A stretch of DNA of 5,638 nt from Acidobacteriaceae bacterium. Lineage in GTDB: Bacteria; Acidobacteriota; Terriglobia; Terriglobales; Acidobacteriaceae. Under the pieces are notes generated by a model. The model saw only the letters and a program-made list of their open reading frames with translations, ran no database searches and was not told the origin of the DNA. Shown here piece after piece: positions 1 through 5,177 of this stretch (position 1 is the stretch's first letter; each line of letters begins with the position of its first letter). Both the position numbers and the translations under genes were made by a program. The stretch is from contig PMTP01000185.1 in assembly GCA_003167305.1 (NCBI GenBank), positions 11,499-17,136 of the forward strand, given 5' to 3'.

Positions 1-758
1 CGCCCAACGCGGTCTCCGCGGGTTCGGCGATGCCCAACTTCCACTTCACCAAAGATCAGGCGCGCGATCTCACGTATTACATGCTTTCGCTTACCAACGA
101 AGAGATGGGAAGCTATTTTTCCAGCCTTCGTCTGATTCCCAGCCCGGAATATGGCCGGCAATTGTTTGTCGAAAAGAACTGCATCAGTTGTCATGCCGTT
201 GGAGGTGTGGGCGCAAAGACCGCGCCCGACCTGCTCGGCGTCACCAAGCGCCACTCAATCGAATGGCTCGACGAGCAGTTGGTGAATCCCGAACTGGTTT
301 ATCCGGGCAGCGCGATGCCGGAATACGATCTGGAGACCAATGCCCGCAAGGCGCTGGTGGCTTATATGTCTTCCGCCACTCCGGAGGACGCGCAGGCGGT
401 TCTCTCGCGCAGAGCACGGGCGATGACCACCGAGGAGATCGCCATCGAAGCGGGCAAACAGAACTTCTCCCGCTTTGGATGCGTCGGCTGCCACGGGACG
501 GAGCTGCAAGGAGGCGTGGCCAATCCCAACGCTCAGGGCGGCGAGGTGCCTTCTTTGCTGCACGTCTCCGACGACTACACCAAGGACGAGGTCATCGCGA
601 TCATCCGCAATGGCAGGGTGCCTCCGCTGGACAATACCGCCGGACCCACTCCGCCGCTCTATATGCCATCATGGAAGAACGTCCTGAGCGACGAAGACAT
701 CAACCGGATTGCGGACTACCTCTGGTCGAAGCAGCAGAAGGCAAAGGACGCGTGGTAA
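1..758 (+). CDS. Multi-domain c-type cytochrome (class I-like), 5' end missing
   Basis: Probably a periplasmic electron carrier with several mono-heme cytochrome c domains. The frame is open to the left edge, so the start lies outside the window. Numbering from the Met codon at base 30: residues 1-22 are the end of a first domain, whose heme motif is off-window. The second domain has CISCH at 51-55 with distal Met in SAMPEY (M96). The third has CVGCH at 151-155 with distal Met in YMPSW (M212). The Met at base 30 sits in SAMPNF, which matches SAMPEY of the next domain, so it is an internal axial ligand and not the initiator. The stop is TAA 756-758, followed 40 bp later by the next cytochrome gene. 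The class I fold is inferred from CxxCH plus downstream Met. The exact family (for example a partner of a quinol oxidoreductase or oxidase) cannot be told from this fragment. Confidence 0.88.
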   Translation, partial: PNAVSAGSAMPNFHFTKDQARDLTYYMLSLTNEEMGSYFSSLRLIPSPEYGRQLFVEKNCISCHAVGGVGAKTAPDLLGVTKRHSIEWLDEQLVNPELVYPGSAMPEYDLETNARKALVAYMSSATPEDAQAVLSRRARAMTTEEIAIEAGKQNFSRFGCVGCHGTELQGGVANPNAQGGEVPSLLHVSDDYTKDEVIAIIRNGRVPPLDNTAGPTPPLYMPSWKNVLSDEDINRIADYLWSKQQKAKDAW

Positions 759-789
759 AGCATCGGAGAAGATCAAGCTATCCGGCAAC

Positions 790-794
790 GAGGG
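790..794 (+). promoter_or_regulatory. Ribosome-binding site for the GTG start at 799
   Basis: GAGGG lies 4 bp before GTG 799. It supports that start over the in-frame ATG at 709, which lies inside the preceding cytochrome gene and would add 30 polar residues before an obvious signal sequence. Confidence 0.5.
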
Positions 795-798
795 TTCA

Positions 799-1326
799 GT
801 GAAGTTATCGGTTCTTTTTCTTCCTTCTGCGGCAGTTCTGCTTGCGGTGGTGGCCATCGCGGTCGCCACGCCTGCCCAACCCCCCGCAACTCCACCGAGC
901 GCCACAGCTCCGCCGCCCGCTGAACCCCGCGTCTATCCAGCGCCCACTAATCTCAAAGTCTTGCCCAAAGATCTGACCGGTCAGCAGGTTCACGAGATCA
1001 TGGAGAGGTGGTCAGCCTCACTGGGCACTCACTGCGACTCCTGCCACACGGCGGATCCTCAGAATATCGGCCCCAACGGCCGCCCGCGCCTCAACTTTGC
1101 CGACGACACTAAGCCCATGAAGGACGCCGCACGCCTCATGTTCAAGATGACCGAGGATATCAACACGAATTACGTGTCCATGATCGACAGCTCCGGCGCT
1201 CCGGTCACCTGCGGCACCTGCCATCGCGGCCACCTGGGCCCAGAGCCCTTTAAGATCCAGCCGTCTGACGGCCCGCCAACCGCACAGCTTCCGCCGAGTG
1301 GGGAAGAGAGGCCACCGGCGCAATGA
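799..1326 (+). CDS. Two-heme cytochrome of the photosynthetic reaction centre cytochrome c subunit family
   Basis: A 175-residue exported di-heme cytochrome. Starting at GTG 799, residues 4-24 form a hydrophobic signal or membrane anchor, followed by a Pro/Ala-rich linker (about 25-50). There is no lipobox cysteine. The heme domain starts at NLKVLPKDLTG (51-61). It has CDSCH at 79-83 and CGTCH at 138-142. Met 68 and Met 117 (in MFKMTEDIN) are candidate sixth ligands, and the tail is Pro-rich. The pattern matches the short acidobacterial members of the reaction-centre cytochrome family (Pfam CytoC_RC), which occur in non-phototrophs. True photosynthetic subunits usually have four hemes and are about twice as long, so no photosynthetic role is implied. 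It probably shuttles electrons to or from its operon neighbours. The stop TGA 1324-1326 overlaps the next ATG as ATGA, suggesting translational coupling. Confidence 0.88.
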   Translation: MKLSVLFLPSAAVLLAVVAIAVATPAQPPATPPSATAPPPAEPRVYPAPTNLKVLPKDLTGQQVHEIMERWSASLGTHCDSCHTADPQNIGPNGRPRLNFADDTKPMKDAARLMFKMTEDINTNYVSMIDSSGAPVTCGTCHRGHLGPEPFKIQPSDGPPTAQLPPSGEERPPAQ

Positions 1327-2327
1327 AAGTATGCCAAAGCGGCGAGTCGGTATTGCGTAAGCTCAAGGCTGCGGCCGTGGGCAAAAGGCTCGTTCTGCAA
1401 GCCCGCTTCAGGCTGTTGTTCGGTGTGGCGATGCTATGCGCCACAGCAATGGCGGCTCAGACAGGCGAAGCCAATCCCGACGGCCAACAGGCAATGCAAC
1501 ATGCCTCGACCGACTCTGCGGACACAGCCGTCTGCGCTACCTGTCACAAAGAGGTAGTGAAGAACTTTGACAGCAATCCGCATAGCGGAGCGCGAATGCC
1601 CGGCGGCAAAGGCGTGACCTGCGAAAGCTGTCACGGCCCCGGCAAAGCGCACGAAGAGGGCGGCGACGTTGCATCGATCTTTGATCCTGCTACAGCCACG
1701 GCCAAAGATGTGGATGAAAAATGTCAGGCCTGCCACGGCGGCAGGCACGTAAACTTTGAGCGCTCATCCCACGGCAAGGGTAATGTGAGCTGCGCCGGCT
1801 GTCATAGCGTCCATGCCGCCGTAGCGCCGAAGCATCTGCTCAAGCTGGCGCAGCCTGAACTGTGCTATCAATGCCACAATGACATCAAGCCGCAATTCTC
1901 CATGCCCTTCCGCCACAAGGTTGCAGAGGGGTTGATCCAGTGTACTGATTGCCACGATGCACACGGTGATGATCGAGAGAGTCAACGCCACACTTCCGCT
2001 TGGCAGTTCGCTGTATGCACAAAATGCCACGCCGCGATGGCCGGACCTTTCGTTTATGAGCACGCCGCGGTCAAGGCTGAAGGATGCACTGCCTGTCACT
2101 TCCCGCACGGGGGAGCGAATCCCAAACTGCTAACTCAAGCCAATGTGAATACGATCTGCCTGCAATGCCATTCGCCGTCGTTGAACTCGATGACAGGCCA
2201 GCCTGCCGTGCCCGCGCACAGCCATTCGGCGCAGGGCCAGTCGTGTACAAGCTGTCACTCCAACATTCACGGCTCCAATGAGAGCAATGCGTTCCTGAAC
2301 TCCACGCAAGAGAAGGACAATCGTTGA
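1323..2327 (+). CDS. DmsE/MtrA-like decaheme c-type cytochrome
   Basis: A 334-residue periplasmic decaheme cytochrome. Ten CxxCH motifs begin at C71, C100, C134, C157, C181, C207, C232, C255, C279 and C308. Many spare histidines (NPHSG, SVH, DAH, FPHGG, NIHGS) can supply bis-His ligation. Ten hemes in about 330 residues and the opening CATCH...CESCHGPGKAH pattern fit the DmsE/MtrA family. Those proteins carry electrons through the periplasm to a porin-embedded outer-membrane conduit or an extracellular reductase. The signal peptide has its core around residues 31-43, with likely cleavage after AMA (42-44). Its n-region is unusually long (30 residues). A TTG at 1353 with GGCGAG 6 bp upstream is an alternative start, but ATG 1323 has GAGAGG at 1306-1311 and the ATGA overlap. 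No porin (MtrB) gene follows, so the electron acceptor is unknown. The fold and bis-His ligation are inferred from the family. Confidence 0.9.
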   Translation: MKVCQSGESVLRKLKAAAVGKRLVLQARFRLLFGVAMLCATAMAAQTGEANPDGQQAMQHASTDSADTAVCATCHKEVVKNFDSNPHSGARMPGGKGVTCESCHGPGKAHEEGGDVASIFDPATATAKDVDEKCQACHGGRHVNFERSSHGKGNVSCAGCHSVHAAVAPKHLLKLAQPELCYQCHNDIKPQFSMPFRHKVAEGLIQCTDCHDAHGDDRESQRHTSAWQFAVCTKCHAAMAGPFVYEHAAVKAEGCTACHFPHGGANPKLLTQANVNTICLQCHSPSLNSMTGQPAVPAHSHSAQGQSCTSCHSNIHGSNESNAFLNSTQEKDNR

Positions 2328-2349
2328 CAAAGCAGATAGAAAATCGGAA

Positions 2350-2380
2350 ATCTCCGGGTGGGTTCGCTGCCGGGATCGTT
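2350..2380 (+). terminator. Weak candidate terminator after the cytochrome operon
   Basis: ATC-T-CCGG (2350-2357) can pair with CCGGGAT (2370-2376), giving a 7-bp stem with one bulged base and a 12-base loop. It is followed by CGTTATCT, which is only moderately T-rich. It lies 23 bp past the decaheme cytochrome stop, a sensible place. The poor T-tract and long loop make this tentative. The rest of the convergent gap (2328-2450) shows no other structure that I can support. Confidence 0.22.
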
Positions 2381-2450
2381 ATCTGATGATGCACTCTGAC
2401 TCAAGCGGCCATTCTGATCAAACGCGCAGGGTGACTTGATTGGAGCTTCC

Positions 2451-2633
2451 TTAGTGCGAGCCTCCGTCGTGATCGGTGTCTCCGCTCACCGCTTTTTGAG
2501 CTTCAGGGCTGATGGTTAGCGTGTCTGGTTGCAGTGTAGCCGAGGATAGTGCTGGGGCTTGCGCTGAAGCAGCCTTCTGGGGCTGGGGCGCGCTCGTTTC
2601 GGGGGCTGTTGGACCGATCAGGGACAGGCTCAT
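2451..2633 (-). CDS. Small Ala/Pro/Ser-rich hypothetical protein (60 aa)
   Basis: I do not recognise a family with a known function. The protein starts MSLSLIGPTAPETSAP, has a low-complexity Ala/Pro/Ser/Gln middle (about 8-33), then DTLTISPEAQKAV (about 37-49), and ends in an Asp/His/Gly-rich tail. No transmembrane segment or signal peptide is visible. Similar small proteins with a 'D-T-x-x-x-S-P-E/A-A-Q' segment occur as hypothetical proteins in Acidobacteriota (from memory, unchecked). AGGTGA at 2637-2642 precedes the ATG and favours real translation. It lies 104 bp downstream of the histidine kinase on the same strand and may be a distal member of that transcript. The opposite-strand frame here (2512-2754) reads through the kinase's 3' end and looks like a shadow. 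The protein is probably disordered. Confidence 0.55.
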   Translation of the reverse strand: MSLSLIGPTAPETSAPQPQKAASAQAPALSSATLQPDTLTISPEAQKAVSGDTDHDGGSH

Positions 2634-2636
2634 GGA

Positions 2637-2642
2637 TCACCT
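2637..2642 (-). promoter_or_regulatory. Ribosome-binding site of the small hypothetical gene
   Basis: On the minus strand AGGTGA precedes the ATG at 2633. The AGG core is 6 bases from the start, a normal spacing. This is the main evidence that the 60-residue frame is translated. Confidence 0.45.
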
Positions 2643-2700
2643 ATTCGCTTGCAATCAGTGTGTCCCGGAAGAAATGATGGATTTGGTGATGAAGTTTTGT

Positions 2701-2722
2701 CATCCTTTGGATGGGCTCATCC
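2701..2722. repeat. Overlapping CATCC/GGATG inverted repeats between kinase and small gene
   Basis: CATCC (2701-2705), GGATG (2709-2713) and CATCC (2718-2722) allow two mutually exclusive 5-bp hairpins: 2701-2713 with a TTT loop, or 2709-2722 with a 4-base loop. They lie 16 bp past the kinase stop in its direction of transcription. There is no T-tract on either side, so this is not a classical terminator. It could be an RNA processing or stabilising element, or chance. Confidence 0.3.
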
Positions 2723-2737
2723 TGTTGATTCGGATGC

Positions 2738-4156
2738 TTAGAGAGGCAGGTTGATGATAATGCGCGCTCCACCGCAGTCGCGATTGCCTGCTGAAACGGC
2801 TCCGCCGTGGGCGCGCACCACGGCATCGATGAAGGCCAAGCCAAGCCCGTGGCCATTCGACTTTCTTCCCTTCACTCTGCGTTCGAAGAGATGAGGCAGT
2901 ATCTCCGGATCGAAGCCCGGCCCGTCATCTTCCAGAATCAAAGAAGCGCCGCTTTCATCGGCCTTAAGTAGCAGGTTGATTGTGCTGGCCGCAGGCAGGT
3001 GCTTCAGTTCATTGTCAAAGAGATTGGCGATCATGCGATGAATCATCGCCTCGTCGGCCTCGATCTTGAGCGGCCCACCGCTTTGCAGACTGATCTGCAA
3101 ACCCTTTTCCGACATCGATGGTTCGTAGAGATCGATCATGATTCGGAGCAACTCTTCGAGGTCAATCTCACATCGCGTGAGGCGCAGCGCATCGGCTTTG
3201 GCCTCGGCTACGTCCAACGATTTGTTCAGAAATTCCGTCAGCCGGTCCAGCTCCTCGATCACCGAGACAATCGGCTCGGAATTGTCGTCCAGGGAACCTG
3301 CCGACAAGGACATCTCCAGTTTGCCGCGGATTGCCGTCAATGGGCTGCGCAGATCGTGCGCCAGAGAATCTGTAATGGTATGCAACTGATGCATCGAATT
3401 CTCGATGCGGTCGAGCATATGGTTCAACGTCAGGGCCAGGCTGCCAACCTCGTCCCGGCGCGCGCTGGTCGGCACACGTGCACTTAAATCGGAATGTCCG
3501 ATTCTGGATGCCGCTTCGGTAATCCGCCGGACAAGACTCAGCATTCGATGTGCGGTATAGAAGACAATACCGAAGCCGAGAAGAACAAGCAGCAGCCACA
3601 ACAGGAGGAAGCGCAGCCGCATGATGCGAAGTACGCGCAGCTCATCCCTCTCCGAGAGTCCCAGATAGATGTAGCTCCCGTCATCGATGCGCGTTGCAGC
3701 GACGCGAAAAGGAATGCCGAAGCCACGCACGCGCAGATCCGTCGGGCGGTCGGGTGCAATCCTTGCGGCCCGGATGGCCTTCAGGTTTTCTTCGCCGCTG
3801 CCCGCGCCAACCCACAGCATGGGTGCGCCGCCTGCGCTGGTTTGCAGGAAGAAGACGGAGTCGTTTGATGTGCCTGCGGAAAGATCCTTGTTGGGCACTT
3901 CCTTGCCCGCCAACTCGGCCACCTCTCCAACCACTCGGTCGTAGAGAGCGTTCTTGGGCGTCTGCTCGGCCACATCGCCCAGCACCTCCACCTCGCCCGA
4001 GAGCCACGCATCGCTGCGCCGCTGAATGTCGTTGGCGACAAACTGATGCAGAAAGACAAAGACCAGCAACGTGCCGCAGGCAAACGCCAGGGTTGCCCAA
4101 AGAGAGATGCGCCAGGCGGCGCTGTGCATGACGGGCTTAGCGGTCTTTGAGGACAT
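2738..4156 (-). CDS. Sensor histidine kinase, two-TM, HAMP-HisKA-HATPase
   Basis: The 472-residue membrane sensor of a two-component system, likely to phosphorylate the adjacent OmpR-type regulator. TM1 is at about 17-40 and TM2 at about 182-206. Between them is a roughly 140-residue periplasmic sensor in which I recognise no known domain. HAMP follows at about 203-255. The H-box SLAHDLRSPLTAI carries phospho-acceptor His 267. The ATPase domain has an N-box with N378 and N382 (NLFDNELKH), a G1 box DDGPGF (410-415) and a G2 box GHGLGL (435-440). All expected catalytic motifs are present, so the kinase looks active. The architecture resembles the QseC/CusS-type partners of OmpR regulators, but the stimulus cannot be read from sequence. 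The ATG at 4156 has GAGGAG 6 bases upstream and overlaps the regulator gene by 20 bp. The later Met 10 (base 4129) has a weaker site. Confidence 0.95.
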   Translation of the reverse strand: MSSKTAKPVMHSAAWRISLWATLAFACGTLLVFVFLHQFVANDIQRRSDAWLSGEVEVLGDVAEQTPKNALYDRVVGEVAELAGKEVPNKDLSAGTSNDSVFFLQTSAGGAPMLWVGAGSGEENLKAIRAARIAPDRPTDLRVRGFGIPFRVAATRIDDGSYIYLGLSERDELRVLRIMRLRFLLLWLLLVLLGFGIVFYTAHRMLSLVRRITEAASRIGHSDLSARVPTSARRDEVGSLALTLNHMLDRIENSMHQLHTITDSLAHDLRSPLTAIRGKLEMSLSAGSLDDNSEPIVSVIEELDRLTEFLNKSLDVAEAKADALRLTRCEIDLEELLRIMIDLYEPSMSEKGLQISLQSGGPLKIEADEAMIHRMIANLFDNELKHLPAASTINLLLKADESGASLILEDDGPGFDPEILPHLFERRVKGRKSNGHGLGLAFIDAVVRAHGGAVSAGNRDCGGARIIINLPL

Positions 4157-4814
4157 ACCCCACTCCTCGCAGTGTGCGGATCAGCGGCTTCTGTCCGGGG
4201 CCATCGACCTTGCCGCGCAGCCGGTAAATGTGAACATCCACGACATTCGTATCCGGCTGAATGCGCATTCCCCAGACCTTGTCGAGAATCATCGAGCGAG
4301 TCACGACACGGCCGGCGTTGCGGCAGAGGTATTCGAGCAACACAAATTCCTGCGGCGTAAGCTGCAAAATCTGCCCGGATCGAGTAGCCTCGCGGCGTAG
4401 CAGGTCCAGCTCAAGATCGAGAACGCGCAGCCGGGTCGCCTCGCTCGCCGGCGGACTGTTGCGCCTGAGCAGATTGCGCAGCCGGGCCAGAAGCTCGGCG
4501 AGCGCAAACGGCTTGGTCAGGTAATCGTCGCCGCCCTGCTCCAGGCCGCGCACCCGGTCATCGACACTACGCCGCGCCGAGAGAATCAGCACCGGCGCAC
4601 GCACCCCAAGTTGACGCAACTTGAGAATCAAGCTGATTCCGTCTATATCGGGCAGACCGAGGTCAACGATCAGTATGTCGAACGAGCCGTCAACCGCCAG
4701 AAGCTCGGCCGTCTTGCCGTCCGCTGCCGCCTCCACCTCATAACCAGCTTCTTCCAGCGAAGTGCGCAGGAAGCTTTGTATATCGATTTCGTCTTCAACA
4801 AGCAATAGCCGCAT
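4137..4814 (-). CDS. OmpR/PhoB-family response regulator
   Basis: A 225-residue two-component response regulator, the normal family length. The receiver domain (1-115) has the acidic pocket E7/D8, phospho-acceptor D51 (IVDLGLPDIDG), S79 in the Thr/Ser switch position and K101 (LTKPF). The winged-helix DNA-binding domain (about 128-223) starts LDLELDLLRRE, carries the LTPQEFVLLEYL segment and ends RTLRGVGYVLKD, all typical. It should dimerise on phosphorylation and bind tandem direct repeats. It lies first in a regulator-kinase pair and overlaps the kinase by 20 bp. No strong Shine-Dalgarno precedes ATG 4814 (only weak purines), but no other ATG fits the receiver start MRLLLVEDE. The target genes are unknown. 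The upstream tandem repeat at 4912-4940 suggests autoregulation or control of the divergent prenyl synthase gene. Confidence 0.96.
   Translation of the reverse strand: MRLLLVEDEIDIQSFLRTSLEEAGYEVEAAADGKTAELLAVDGSFDILIVDLGLPDIDGISLILKLRQLGVRAPVLILSARRSVDDRVRGLEQGGDDYLTKPFALAELLARLRNLLRRNSPPASEATRLRVLDLELDLLRREATRSGQILQLTPQEFVLLEYLCRNAGRVVTRSMILDKVWGMRIQPDTNVVDVHIYRLRGKVDGPGQKPLIRTLRGVGYVLKDR
4163..4168 (-). promoter_or_regulatory. Ribosome-binding site of the histidine kinase, inside the regulator gene
   Basis: GAGGAG on the minus strand, 6 bases before the kinase ATG at 4156. It lies within the last codons of the response regulator. It fixes the kinase start and suggests coupled translation of the two genes. 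Confidence 0.6.
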
Positions 4815-4911
4815 GATGAGATATTAGTGCATTTCACAAGGCTTTTATTGAATCGACCCAAAATTGAAATCAAAACAGGGAAAGACTGAAGGAATACGTG
4901 GATGAACATAT

Positions 4912-4944
4912 TGTCATGATGGCGTCGGCTCACTGTCATGCATA
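4912..4944. promoter_or_regulatory. Candidate response-regulator operator: three GTC half-sites at 11-bp spacing
   Basis: TGTCATG (4912-4918), CGTCGGC (4923-4929) and TGTCATG (4934-4940) have their GTC cores exactly 11 bp apart, one helical turn. The outer two are identical. PhoB/OmpR-type regulators bind tandem 11-bp direct repeats, and such a regulator is encoded 98 bp away. The middle repeat is poorly conserved. Binding is inference. Confidence 0.35.
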
Positions 4945-5000
4945 TCTACTAGTCTTATCTACAGGAGACAATTCAATTCCCCAACGATGAACAAATCTTC

Positions 5001-5177
5001 ATGAAGCCGGGCGGCATTTTTCGCTCTCCAATCAAGAAAAGAATCCGTCTCAATCATGAATTGCAGTTGAGTCAGACGCGCGGGAGAATCATCCTATTGA
5101 TTCTCCCGCGCATCCAAAAGGCCGGCCAAAGGAAAACGAAGAGAACCAGGAGATGGACGCGCAAAGCGGCTGTATGA
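5001..5177 (+). CDS. Possible 58-codon basic leader ORF, doubtful
   Basis: This frame runs from ATG 5001 to TGA 5175-5177. It encodes a very basic peptide rich in Lys and Arg (KKRIR, KTKRTRRWTRK) with a short hydrophobic patch, IILLILP, encoded by the inverted repeat. Its TGA overlaps the ATG at 5174 of the prenyl synthase frame as ATGA, the arrangement seen at translationally coupled genes. Against it, no Shine-Dalgarno precedes ATG 5001, and a basic composition can arise by chance in purine-rich leaders. I recognise no homologue. Confidence 0.15.
   Translation: MKPGGIFRSPIKKRIRLNHELQLSQTRGRIILLILPRIQKAGQRKTKRTRRWTRKAAV
5078..5111. repeat. 14-bp-stem inverted repeat upstream of the prenyl synthase gene
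   Basis: GCGCGGGAGAATCA (5078-5091) is the exact reverse complement of TGATTCTCCCGCGC (5098-5111), with the 6-base loop TCCTAT between. As RNA it would form a very stable hairpin. No T-tract follows on either strand, so it is not a standard intrinsic terminator. It ends 41 bp before the likely synthase start, so it sits in the leader if the promoter is upstream. It could be a regulator-binding dyad, an RNA stability element, or a dispersed chromosomal repeat. Confidence 0.8.

Larger units (their letters stand above)
4815..5152. other. Intergenic region between the regulator and the prenyl synthase gene
   Basis: A 338-bp divergent gap, more AT-rich than the flanking genes. It should hold the promoter of the minus-strand regulator-kinase genes and that of the rightward synthase gene. 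I see GTC-centred direct repeats (4912-4940), a 10-bp palindrome CTTCATGAAG (4997-5006), a long inverted repeat (5078-5111) and a possible 58-codon leader ORF from 5001. No convincing sigma-70 promoter pair stands out. TTGTCA (4911-4916) followed after 17 bp by TGTCAT (4934-4939) is a weak plus-strand candidate that would coincide with the repeats. On the minus strand TTGATT near 4870 has no good -10 partner. Confidence 0.6.

Noticed and set aside
188..802. Plus-strand 204-codon frame over the first cytochrome
   Set aside because: It is a frame-shifted shadow rich in Arg/Gly. The cytochrome motifs are in the other frame.
2512..2754. Plus-strand 80-codon open frame
   Set aside because: It is antisense to the small minus-strand gene and the kinase 3' end, has no clear ribosome-binding site, and its Gly/Ala/Trp-rich sequence resembles no family I know.
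2999..3487. Plus-strand 162-codon open frame opposite the kinase
   Set aside because: It is a complement-strand shadow of the HAMP-ATPase coding region, which has unambiguous kinase motifs on the minus strand.
3694..4131. Plus-strand Arg/Pro-rich 145-codon frame
   Set aside because: This is the composition expected from reading the wrong strand of a GC-rich gene. It overlaps the kinase sensor and TM1 region entirely.
4997..5006. Palindrome CTTCATGAAG as an operator
   Set aside because: A single 10-bp palindrome in an AT-rich gap is expected by chance often enough, and no second copy or adjacent promoter supports it. It is mentioned only as part of the intergenic description.
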